Assembly: GCA_949288485.1 (NCBI GenBank)
Contig: CASEKC010000006.1
Span: 1-64,000 of the forward strand
Length of the DNA stretch: 64,000 bases
Direction: 5' to 3'
Source: an uncultured bacterium
Lineage (GTDB): Bacteria > Bacillota_I > Bacilli_A > RFN20 > CAG-826
Below are positions 18,502-26,018 of this stretch, piece after piece. Within the stretch, counting starts at the first letter, position 1. The number at the start of each line of letters is the position of its first letter. A program made the position numbers and the translations under genes. The notes beneath the pieces are model-generated. The model searched no databases and was not told where the DNA came from. It saw only the letters and a list, made by a program, of their open reading frames with translations.

Positions 18502-18690
18502 TTTTGTTCTCTTTACCGATTGGAGGGAGTCTTGGAAAGATTTGGACGCCTTAAGGTGAAAAAAAGAATAGAGACCAATGTTACCGTAAAGGTTTCATTC
18601 AACGTCCTATTCTTCCAAGTTCAATTCATTATAACTAAAAAAAGGTAAAGAGACAAGAGGCACGGCCTCTAGTCTCCTATAAAGCATTAA
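18502..18690 (-). repeat. structured repeat element, copy 2
   Basis: Homologous to 4412-4598 over its whole length. Hairpin A lies at 18649-18678, TATAAT at 18628-18633, and hairpin B with its T7 tail at 18559-18614. The outer CTTTACC (18511-18517) can pair with GGTAAAG (18644-18650), and the first copy keeps this pairing with G-U wobble. The left edge coincides with the broken 5' end of the hipA remnant. Confidence 0.75.
18559..18622 (-). ncRNA. candidate small structured RNA, copy 2
   Basis: The promoter is TTGTCT (18651-18656), spacer 17, TATAAT (18628-18633). The 64-base transcript folds as AAGAATAGGAC with GTCTCTATTCTT (one bulge) and ends in T7. The inner stem AATG/CATT encloses the conserved AAACC...GG. 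Compared with copy 1, several paired positions have changed together, which supports an RNA-level function. Confidence 0.5.
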
Positions 18691-19392
18691 TATCTTTAAA
18701 TAATAATAATTTCGATGTTTATCAAACTTTTTTATATAAAGCCTTTAATATTAATTGATTAATAATTCGATATTAGTCTTCATTATATTCTTCAATAGCT
18801 TCACACGCTATAATAGAATCTACTATTTCTACATCGATATTAAATATATCATTATCTTAACGATTTTAATTTAGCTTTCTTTTAAATATGATTTTAAAAG
18901 TTATTTCATCATTTGTTATTTTATTTCTTTGAACTTTTATATGAAGTTTTCTATGAAATATCTATAAACCTTATTTAATATAAAACATACAATAGTTTCA
19001 TCTTCACTCATTAATACTTTAAATCATATATTTTTTTCAATTGAAAAGAATAAAACTTTTTCTTTTAGGTTTTACTTCTAGTTCACTTCTAGATAAATAG
19101 ATATTTACTTCTAGAAGTTCTACAAGTAAATTATTTTTATTCAATTTAAAATAATTAATAATACTTATAGAAATTTTACTCTAATTATTTATAGAATTTA
19201 TTGATAATTTTTCTTAAATAGTTTTATAAATTCTTTAAATAAAACACTATGAATCTCTATATTAAGATTAAAAAAGTCGATAACTATCGTGAAAATTTAT
19301 AATCTATAAAAAATATCAATACATCAATAAATATAATATAAATCAAAGTTAAAATATTTCATTATCTTTGTGTTATCGCTTTAATACAAAAA
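18691..19392. other. decayed AT-rich stretch without an intact gene
   Basis: No gene could be assigned. A minus-strand tail at about 18776-18855 reads IFNIDVEIVDSIIACEAIEE then YNED and a stop, possibly the C-terminus of a lost gene. ACTTCTAG is repeated at 19074, 19085 and 19107. The section around 18731-18765 resembles 121-160 at the start of the window, so similar debris occurs twice. Confidence 0.4.
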
Positions 19393-19446
19393 GATACCCC
19401 TACTAGCAAAATGATACCCTTACTAGAAAAAAGATACACTATATCA
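19393..19446. repeat. period-20 iteron-like array
   Basis: GATACCC(C/T)TACTAG(C/A)AAAA begins at 19393 and 19413, with a third partial copy at 19433. The same unit occurs in inverted orientation at 20244-20295. The two arrays thus enclose the kinase gene and the AlbA_2 fragment. Confidence 0.75.
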
Positions 19447-19448
19447 TC

Positions 19449-19979
19449 TCAACCCACTCTTTCTGTGCCGTCCCAATACTTTATTCCCCAATTATCAAAA
19501 TCCCATTTTGAATCGTACAAATTACATTCATAGTCGATGTAATAAATTAAATCATCCTTTTTGTTAATAATAAAATTTGTTGGGTAATAATCAATATTAA
19601 GTCCAGCATGATAAATATTAGGAAGCATGTCTTTCATTTGCTTAATATAAATCGTTATGTCTTTATTTGATTCAATTAGATCAGATAGAACTGGTCCTTC
19701 TATATACTCTTTAATAATTATTTCTTTATCTTTATCAAATGCAATCATCTTAGGAATTCTAATACCAGTTTTAAGAAGTCGCTCATAGTCGCGTAATTCT
19801 GCCTCAATTTTATTGCCAAATTGATAATAAGAACAAGGCTCATGATGGATTTGTTTTAAAACAAATTCTTTATTATCAACTATTGCTAGATATGAATATC
19901 CACCTTTACCATGTCCTAAAAGTTTTACTATTGTGTATGCTTTATCAAATATATTAACTACATCGCCAGCATTTAACAT
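19449..19979 (-). CDS. small protein-kinase-like (PKL fold) protein
   Basis: A 176-aa protein if translation begins at the ATG at 19979, which is preceded by GGAG. A longer frame to 20018 overlaps the AlbA_2 fragment and is less likely. It has a glycine-rich loop LLGHGKGGYSYLA, a candidate ATP lysine in FVLKQIH, and an E-rich helix. The catalytic region reads NIDYYPTNFII, followed by IYYIDYE in place of the usual D-F-G. This is the atypical kinase pattern seen in aminoglycoside-phosphotransferase-like and RIO/LPS-kinase-like enzymes. At about 180 aa it is close to a minimal catalytic core. Substrate unknown; it may be a degraded or accessory gene of a mobile unit. Confidence 0.55.
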   Translation of the reverse strand: MLNAGDVVNIFDKAYTIVKLLGHGKGGYSYLAIVDNKEFVLKQIHHEPCSYYQFGNKIEAELRDYERLLKTGIRIPKMIAFDKDKEIIIKEYIEGPVLSDLIESNKDITIYIKQMKDMLPNIYHAGLNIDYYPTNFIINKKDDLIYYIDYECNLYDSKWDFDNWGIKYWDGTERVG

Positions 19980-19989
19980 ATGAACTCCA

Positions 19990-20115
19990 TTATTTTTTAA
20001 GAATTTCCCAATAACCATGTTTATTCAAAATAGCACCAATCGATTCAATAGCTTGATGCAATTCAGAAGTTGATTCTTTAAATTCTAAGATTTCACTTTC
20101 TTTACCAAAATTCAT
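19990..20115 (-). pseudogene. AlbA_2/Schlafen-type N-terminal fragment
   Basis: A 41-aa frame starting at 20115 behind GCAGGTGG reads NFGKESEILEFKESTSEL and AIESIGAILNKHG, the opening of the AlbA_2 (Schlafen-like, putative DNA-binding) domain: E-x-x-x-L-E-F-K-E-S...I-x-A-x-L-N. The G-G-x-L-Y-I-G-V continuation and the rest of the protein are missing, and the frame ends at a stop inside the start region of the kinase gene. The period-12 repeat array 30 bp upstream probably belonged to this gene. Confidence 0.65.
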
Positions 20116-20144
20116 ACTGTACCACCTGCAAATATTATAGCGAA

Positions 20145-20174
20145 TGTCACTCCTGATGTCACTCCTGATGTCAC
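20145..20174. repeat. period-12 tandem repeat upstream of the AlbA_2 fragment
   Basis: TGTCACTCCTGA is repeated exactly at 20145-20156 and 20157-20168, followed by a half unit to 20174. It lies directly upstream of the AlbA_2 fragment's ribosome binding site. Confidence 0.75.
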
Positions 20175-20243
20175 TGCATTTTTATCGTTGAAACTCTAGT
20201 TATTTTGCTTAAATAGTAACGGAAATATAAAAATTAAGGGTAC

Positions 20244-20295
20244 CATTTTTCTAGTAGAGAAACATTTATCTAGTAGGATTTCATTTTTCTAGTAG
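20244..20295. repeat. period-19 iteron-like array, inverted relative to 19393-19446
   Basis: CATTTTTCTAGTAG or its one-base variant begins at 20244, 20263 and 20282, an exact 19-bp period. The reverse complement, CTACTAGAAAAATG, matches the units at 19393-19446. A single forward-orientation CTACTAGCAAAA follows near 20336. Confidence 0.75.
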
Positions 20296-20484
20296 AAGAA
20301 AATTTTTAAAATTTGACGGTTCGAACCAATTTTTATCTACTAGCAAAACGCCATAAATTAAAAAATACCCGATTTCTCGGACAAATATCGTTCACTTTGA
20401 TACCCTTAAATTGTATCAAAATGTTAGTTATAAGATGTTAAACGAATAAAGAATTGAAATGGATCTTCTGATAATATTGCTTAA

Positions 20485-20550
20485 ACTAATAATGCTTATT
20501 CAATAAATAATAAAGTTCATATTGTTCCTATTAAAGCATTAAAAGATTAA
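20485..20550 (+). pseudogene. C-terminal tail of a DUF4143-type ATPase
   Basis: The plus strand reads TNNAYSINNKVHIVPIKALKD and a stop, 16 of 20 residues identical to the tail of the remnant at 10576-10895 (NNAYTLNNGVHIVPIGSLKD). Nothing upstream is long enough to be an intact gene. Confidence 0.6.
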
Positions 20551-20600
20551 AATTAATTTTTATCTTTTAATCAGTTACTTCAAAGTAATATTCGATTAAC

Positions 20601-20699
20601 TTTGAAGTAACTTTAAAGTTTCACTATAAAGTGAATGTAAATAAGTTTGAAGTAAGTTTGAAGTGACTTTGAAGTTTTCTTCAAAACAGTTTGAAGTAA
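20601..20699. repeat. TTTGAAGT iterons with 11-bp spacing
   Basis: TTTGAAGTAA-type units begin at 20601, 20646, 20657, 20668 and 20690, so the last four lie at distances of 11, 11 and 22 bp, on one face of the helix. An inverted ACTTCAAAGTAA lies near 20576. The array sits between the ATPase tail and the 3' end of lipoprotein 3. Confidence 0.75.
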
Positions 20700-20727
20700 A
20701 AGATATTTTTCGTTTATATTGATAGAT

Positions 20728-20766
20728 AAAAAAGAATACGATGTATTTAGAACTCGTATTCTTTTT
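20728..20766 (-). terminator. terminator of lipoprotein 3
   Basis: AAAAGAATACGA (20730-20741) pairs with TCGTATTCTTTT (20754-20765). It has the same GAATACG core as the terminators at 2176-2216 and 15247-15281. Confidence 0.85.
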
Positions 20767-20798
20767 ATATTATTTATTTTTAAAAGTTTTAAAAGATT

Positions 20799-23700
20799 TT
20801 ATTCATGAGTTGAAATTAAATTTTTGCTTCCAACAATATAGCCATTATCATCCAAACCTTGTAAAACAATTTGTGAAGTTGATGTAATGCTTTCAAATGT
20901 CTTATTTTCTGAATCAAATATTACATAAAGTGTTTCGTTTTTAACAACAATACCGACATCAAAGTTTTCAACTTTATAATCAAAATTACCCGAATATTCT
21001 TCACCAATTATTTTTGCAGCATCATTAGACTCCAATGCATAAACATTACTTATTGCCTCATTTGATAATTGATCTTCATTAGTAAAATTAACTTCTAATT
21101 TTCGGCCGTTCATTTGCGACACCACATCACCATTATCATCTGTTTCAAAAACAATCTGGCTAATATTTACACAAAGTTTGTAAGAGGAAACTCCATCGAT
21201 TACTGGCTCTTTCAATGAAAAACCAGTTTCTTCATTATAAGTTAAGCTTACATTCTCGATATTTTCCAATTTATTTCCAACCCAAAATTCACTATTATCG
21301 CTAACAGCGATACCATTAGATTTAAGTTCGTCATTTAGCGAAATAAAATCATCTTTAACATTGTCTTCATAAGTAATAATGTCTGCCGAAGTCCCTGCTT
21401 GTAATATTCCATCAAAAGTACAATTTGCAACATTTAAAACTTCTTTTGTTTTACTAGCATCGGAATAATAAGGATTGCCCCATAAAACTCCTGCATATGT
21501 ATTAGCACTAACATTTCCAACAAAATCACAATCTTCAAAATTGAGCTTTATGTTATAAGGATTTGAGTTACTAAATGGACCGGATCCTATATAAGCGGCA
21601 GTATTTGTTCCGCCATTAACAATAGAACCTTCAATATCTACGTTTTTAAAGTTCCACTCAACATCTTTTGTATAATTAGGAGTATAAGGTACTCCCCAAA
21701 CAATAAACGAATAATTTGTATAATTTAAATTAATTGTACCATCACCAAGAACTTTAACAGAAATATTCTCAAAATTTGCATTTTTTACATAATCTCTCAA
21801 TGAACTTTCTCCTGACCAAGTTTCTGCGACAAGTGAATATGGTTGATCTTCATCCAAAACCATATTAATGTTTTTTAAGTCAATATTCCCAAAAGCACTC
21901 CCAAAGAAACCTTCAGCTTTTCCATCTTGTGTAAAATCAGGTGAGAAATGAAGTTCGTTATTACCTCCATCATAATGCCCACTAAAATTTTTAATGCTTT
22001 CATTTGCAGTTATATTGCCATTTTGTTTGAAATATAAATCACTATTATCAAGCAAATTTAAGTCATAAATAGTGTTTATCAATTTATAATTATCTTGGTT
22101 AACAATTAATGGACTATTTTCAGTTCCATCACCACCAGCAAATGTAATTCCTTCAACCGGTGTTCCTCTTACAACTGTTTTCTCTCCATTATCATCAGTA
22201 TATGTAACTTCACTATAAAGTTGACCATTAATAAAGATGTTTTCATCTTTTTTGACTACTCCAGTTGTTCCGGCTAGTTGAACAAAATCACTAGCTTTAG
22301 ATAAAGTTGTTTCATCAATTACAACAGTTGGATATAAAGAATCAACAGTACTTACTTCTTTTTTAGAATATCTTTTATTAGCAACATCCCAAGCAACATC
22401 ATAAACAGCTAATAAACCACCTTTTGTATTTCTAGTAAGAATTTGTTCATCTGCTAAAAGATTAACTTCTTCACTTAATGTTGAAACAGTTGATGTTGTT
22501 TCAACATTATTAATATATTCATATTCTGTTTTTAAATTATCTTTAGTTAATTTTGTTCCATTATGATATACATCTTTAACGTTTACATCAAAATAACTTG
22601 CTGATTCAACACCTTCATTTTCCCATAAATTAAACATGATAATTGGGTTAACATTGTTATCATTAATAGTTACATTTTCTAAATTGATATCAACATCCTT
22701 GTTTTCAGCAGTTCCTTTGTCACTTCCTTTTTCAGCAAGCATCATAAAGTTGGTTTCACAATTAAATTCAGAGTCTTTAATATTAATTGCTGCATTTTGT
22801 TCAAATCTTTGAACATGAATTGCTGTTCCTTTTGTTCCATCAATGTTCGAACCACTAACTGTTAATTCTTTTAAAGGGGTGGATTGGCTACCTAATAATG
22901 AAACTGAATTATTTTGTGTTTCAAAATTAGCTGTAACTCCACTTAAAGAAATTGAAGGAACTTCGGCTTTAATTAATGAATCTCTTACACCTTTTCCTGC
23001 CTCAGTTGTAGGAACTTCAAAATCAACGTTATTTAATGATAATGAACCGTCTTTATTACTGACTGTAATTAACGAACCTTTTTCTTCAGTGGTTACATCT
23101 GATATTATTGTAAGATCATTAAATGTTAAATCAGATACATTTTGAATAGTGCTTTCATTGTTTAATGTAAGAGTTGTCTTTTCTCCGTTTTCATTAGTAG
23201 TTCCAGAAATAACAACAGGGTTGTTATTTAATGTGCCATCAAATTGAATTGAACTTACAGATACATCTTCGCTAACTGCCGCAACAATTGTTTCGCCATT
23301 TGCAGCGTCACTTGGAACTTTAACTTTTAAAGTTCCGCCTGTTGTGGTTGTTGTTGCACTTGTTGCAACTTTACCGCCAACAACAAAGCCACCTTCCATC
23401 ATAGTTAAAGTTGTTGTTAAACCAGTAGAAGAATTTACAACAGTACCATTATTTTGAATATTCCAAACAAAAGATGAATTACTATCAGTTGGGTTAAATG
23501 TAAAAGTTACTTCTTCTCCAACAGTAGCTGAACCAACGTTTGCACTAATATATCCACCTTCAACAGGTAAAATTGTATTTGACCAAGCGGTATCTCCTTT
23601 TGGACCGGTTGAACCATTACTTCCATTATGGCCATCTTTTCCGTCTTCACCATCTTCACCTTGGATATTCATTTTTAATTTCCATCCATCAGCTTCTTTT

Positions 23701-23972
23701 TGATAGACATCACCATTAGATGTATTTAAATACATATCACCTAATTTACCTAAAGTATCAGCTGGTTTAGTAGTTCCGGTTAACCAAGTTGCACCATCTT
23801 CGCCATCTTCTCCGTTTTCTCCAGGATCTCCTTTATCTCCTTTAGGGCCAGTTTCTCCTTGAATTCCTTGATCCCCTTTATCCCCTTTTGGACCTTGAGA
23901 AGAACAACTGCTTAAGCCTAAAATTCCAATGAGTGCTAAAGCAGTTAATGATAATAATTTTGTTTTCTTCAT
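20799..23972 (-). CDS. collagen-like stalk surface lipoprotein 3
   Basis: A 1057-aa paralogue. The signal peptide MKKTKLLSLTALALIGILG with lipobox LSSC is followed by SQGPKGDKGDQGIQGETGPK and further G-x-y triplets, then the shared linker WLTG...LGDMYLNTSNGDVYQKEA and a second G-x-y block. The ILPVEGGYISANVGSATVG domain comes next. The body consists of beta-solenoid-like repeats with an embedded FAGGDGTENSPLIVNQ...LYFKQNGNI block, homologous to parts of lipoprotein 1 and of the pseudogene at 2275. No LPXTG or other C-terminal anchor is present, so attachment is by the lipid. Likely an exposed adhesin or antigen; function inferred from architecture only. Confidence 0.75.
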   Translation of the reverse strand: MKKTKLLSLTALALIGILGLSSCSSQGPKGDKGDQGIQGETGPKGDKGDPGENGEDGEDGATWLTGTTKPADTLGKLGDMYLNTSNGDVYQKEADGWKLKMNIQGEDGEDGKDGHNGSNGSTGPKGDTAWSNTILPVEGGYISANVGSATVGEEVTFTFNPTDSNSSFVWNIQNNGTVVNSSTGLTTTLTMMEGGFVVGGKVATSATTTTTGGTLKVKVPSDAANGETIVAAVSEDVSVSSIQFDGTLNNNPVVISGTTNENGEKTTLTLNNESTIQNVSDLTFNDLTIISDVTTEEKGSLITVSNKDGSLSLNNVDFEVPTTEAGKGVRDSLIKAEVPSISLSGVTANFETQNNSVSLLGSQSTPLKELTVSGSNIDGTKGTAIHVQRFEQNAAINIKDSEFNCETNFMMLAEKGSDKGTAENKDVDINLENVTINDNNVNPIIMFNLWENEGVESASYFDVNVKDVYHNGTKLTKDNLKTEYEYINNVETTSTVSTLSEEVNLLADEQILTRNTKGGLLAVYDVAWDVANKRYSKKEVSTVDSLYPTVVIDETTLSKASDFVQLAGTTGVVKKDENIFINGQLYSEVTYTDDNGEKTVVRGTPVEGITFAGGDGTENSPLIVNQDNYKLINTIYDLNLLDNSDLYFKQNGNITANESIKNFSGHYDGGNNELHFSPDFTQDGKAEGFFGSAFGNIDLKNINMVLDEDQPYSLVAETWSGESSLRDYVKNANFENISVKVLGDGTINLNYTNYSFIVWGVPYTPNYTKDVEWNFKNVDIEGSIVNGGTNTAAYIGSGPFSNSNPYNIKLNFEDCDFVGNVSANTYAGVLWGNPYYSDASKTKEVLNVANCTFDGILQAGTSADIITYEDNVKDDFISLNDELKSNGIAVSDNSEFWVGNKLENIENVSLTYNEETGFSLKEPVIDGVSSYKLCVNISQIVFETDDNGDVVSQMNGRKLEVNFTNEDQLSNEAISNVYALESNDAAKIIGEEYSGNFDYKVENFDVGIVVKNETLYVIFDSENKTFESITSTSQIVLQGLDDNGYIVGSKNLISTHE

Positions 23973-24064
23973 ATTTACTTTAAATTCCTCTTAATATCTA
24001 TTTTTCATGTTTAAAAACGATGAAAAATATAAATTTCTACTTAAAAGCCTAAATTAAAAAAAAA
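23973..24064 (-). promoter_or_regulatory. leader of lipoprotein 3, with T9 tract
   Basis: It retains the proximal part of the conserved leader: ACACTTG plus T9 (A9 at 24056-24064), AATTTAGGC, and a hairpin TTTTTCAT/ATGAAAAA. The distal part with TATAATAAGTGACAAGTC, present in the other two genes, is absent. Sequence related to the decayed element lies there instead, so the original promoter may be lost. Confidence 0.5.
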
Positions 24065-24183
24065 CAAGTGTTTGGAAGAAAGTTCTTTATACTAATCGCT
24101 ATTGTTACAGACTTTTGGCACATTTATATTTCCCTTATGAGTTTTGATGGCTAAAAAGAGGTTGAATAGGCATAAGAAAACAT

Positions 24184-24513
24184 AATAGTGACAAGTTATG
24201 GTCCCATTGATTTCTTTCTTCTTTTTTAACCTTGCCAATTTGCCTTTCTGCAATTATACTTCTATTGCCTTTTTAAACATTAAAAGATTTCGAATCTATA
24301 AGTCACTTGTCTCACAGTCATTGAATTTACAAAACATTGTAAAAATAGAATTATTAATCAATTAAAATTTCTAATTCTATTGTCGTTATATTTTCTTTAT
24401 TTTGTTTCCTATTTCTTTTAGTAGAGGAATTAGGAGCGGTTATTTGACAACTATATTTTCTTTTTAATTTAATGAAGTTAACTATTTCATTATTTATTTT
24501 CGCGATGCCTTTT
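24184..24513 (-). mobile_element. decayed element, copy B of the direct repeat
   Basis: The second copy of 11069-11403, in the same orientation. On the minus strand it reads KGIAKINNEIVNFIKLKRKY then SCQ, and the frame drifts after TAPNSSTK. The hairpin AATAGAATTA/TAATTCTATT (24344-24353 with 24372-24381) is conserved. The rest of 24514-24741 shows no gene. Confidence 0.6.
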
Positions 24514-24741
24514 AAAGGTTTAGGAATTTTTAAATTTTTTCTTTTTGAAAAGTAAAAACCATATATAAATTATCTTCCAAAGATAGTGTTTTTATGTTAA
24601 TTAAACTAACAAAGTCTAATGAAGTCTAAAAAAATATTTTACAAAAATAAAATAAATCACTGCTAAAACTATCACTTAGAGTTTTATTTTATATTTTTAA
24701 ATAAGAAAATTTAAATTTATCGTTATTAAAATCTTCTGAAC

Positions 24742-25632
24742 TTAAATAATATTATCAATATCATTTATTGCTTCACAAATATCATTATAAATTAGTTTTT
24801 CTACACTATTAAATTGGTTATTAAAGAAAGTGTATTGTCTTTTAGCATAATTTCTTGTGTTTTTCTTAATTAATTCAATAGTTTCTTCTAATGTAGCTTT
24901 ATTTTCTAAATATGGAATAAATTCTTTATATCCAATAGCTTTTAAACCATTAGAATTTTTATCATATTTAGAAAATAAATATTTCACTTCATCAATTAAA
25001 CCACTATTAATCATCTTATCAACTCTTTTATTAATATCTTCATATAATTTATCTCTAGGAGGTTTAATATAGATAAATTTAGTATTTTCATATAATAATT
25101 CATCTTTTTTATTATTATTAAGTTCACTTTTACTCTTTTTATGAACTTCGTTTATAAAAAGAGATCTTAATAATCTTTTGCGGTTATTAACTCCAATTTT
25201 TAAAGCATCTTCCTTATCTAATTTATATAATTCATTATAAAGTTCTAAATTTGAAAGATTAGCTTTATAATCATCATCCATTTTTATATCTTCTTTAGTA
25301 AAAATATAATTAAAAAGAATTGCTTTTATATAAAGTCCGGTTCCTCCAACAAAAATTAAATCGTTGGTTTTACCAAATTTACTTATTATTTCTCTCCCTA
25401 TTTCTTGAAATGTAGCTACATCATTAGAAATAGTAAGAGGAAGATAATCATATAAAAGATAGAAACCTTTATCTAATTCTTCTTTTGAAGGTTTAGCACT
25501 TCCTTTATCAAGTTCTTTATAAACTTGAAAAGAATCATAATTAACAATATATGAAGAAACTAATTTTTCATGTAATTTAATTGCTAAATCACTTTTTTTA
25601 GAGGCGGTTGGACCCATTATTACGTAAATCAT
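24742..25632 (-). CDS. miaA: tRNA dimethylallyltransferase
   Basis: A 296-aa enzyme that transfers a dimethylallyl group to A37 of tRNAs reading UNN codons; MiaB (26019-27491) then methylthiolates the product. Family marks are IMGPTASKKSDLA at the N-terminus, YDSFQVYKELDKGSAKPS, LPLTISNDVATF, LIFVGGTGLYIKAI and GLKAIGYKEF. The Walker A reads GPTASKKS, with lysine where the second glycine of GxxxxGK(S/T) is usual. Length is normal. It is the last gene of a minus-strand run of RNA-processing genes, 6 bp after the small gene at 25639. The dimethylallyl donor would come from the MEP pathway (ispD, ispF here). Confidence 0.92.
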   Translation of the reverse strand: MIYVIMGPTASKKSDLAIKLHEKLVSSYIVNYDSFQVYKELDKGSAKPSKEELDKGFYLLYDYLPLTISNDVATFQEIGREIISKFGKTNDLIFVGGTGLYIKAILFNYIFTKEDIKMDDDYKANLSNLELYNELYKLDKEDALKIGVNNRKRLLRSLFINEVHKKSKSELNNNKKDELLYENTKFIYIKPPRDKLYEDINKRVDKMINSGLIDEVKYLFSKYDKNSNGLKAIGYKEFIPYLENKATLEETIELIKKNTRNYAKRQYTFFNNQFNSVEKLIYNDICEAINDIDNII

Positions 25633-25638
25633 ATATTT

Positions 25639-26016
25639 TTAAGCTTTTAATTTTCTTTCTAATTCTATTTTTACTTCACTTAAAGAAGAAAGAATATCTT
25701 CTTTAAGTTCATTATATTTTTTAACTATTTCATCATTATTATATTCTTTTACTTTTAAAGCATATAAAGTAGGATCACTATGTTTTAAAGATTCGATTTC
25801 ATCTCTTTTTAAAAGATAATCACTTTCATTAAGTCTTATTTTTAAAGAATAAAACGCAGCTAAAAGTAATTTACTAACTGCATTTTTCTTAATTTTTAAA
25901 CATTGTTCGATAATTAAATCTTCATTTGTTTCAGGAGAAACACCTAATTCTTCATTATCTTCAATTTTTAAATCTTCATCTTCAAATATTTTTCTAAGTA
26001 ATTCATCTTTTTCCAT
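25639..26016 (-). CDS. small helical protein in the RicA (YmcA) position
   Basis: A 125-aa protein predicted to be helical and highly charged, with no motif that identifies it. Its place directly after miaB (2 bp gap) and in one run with RNase Y matches the Bacillus gene order, in which ymcA/ricA follows miaB. RicA works with YlbF and YaaT to modulate RNase Y. The length suits a YlbF/YmcA-type protein, but no diagnostic residues were seen, so the assignment rests on position alone. Confidence 0.5.
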   Translation of the reverse strand: MEKDELLRKIFEDEDLKIEDNEELGVSPETNEDLIIEQCLKIKKNAVSKLLLAAFYSLKIRLNESDYLLKRDEIESLKHSDPTLYALKVKEYNNDEIVKKYNELKEDILSSLSEVKIELERKLKA

Positions 26017-26018
26017 AA

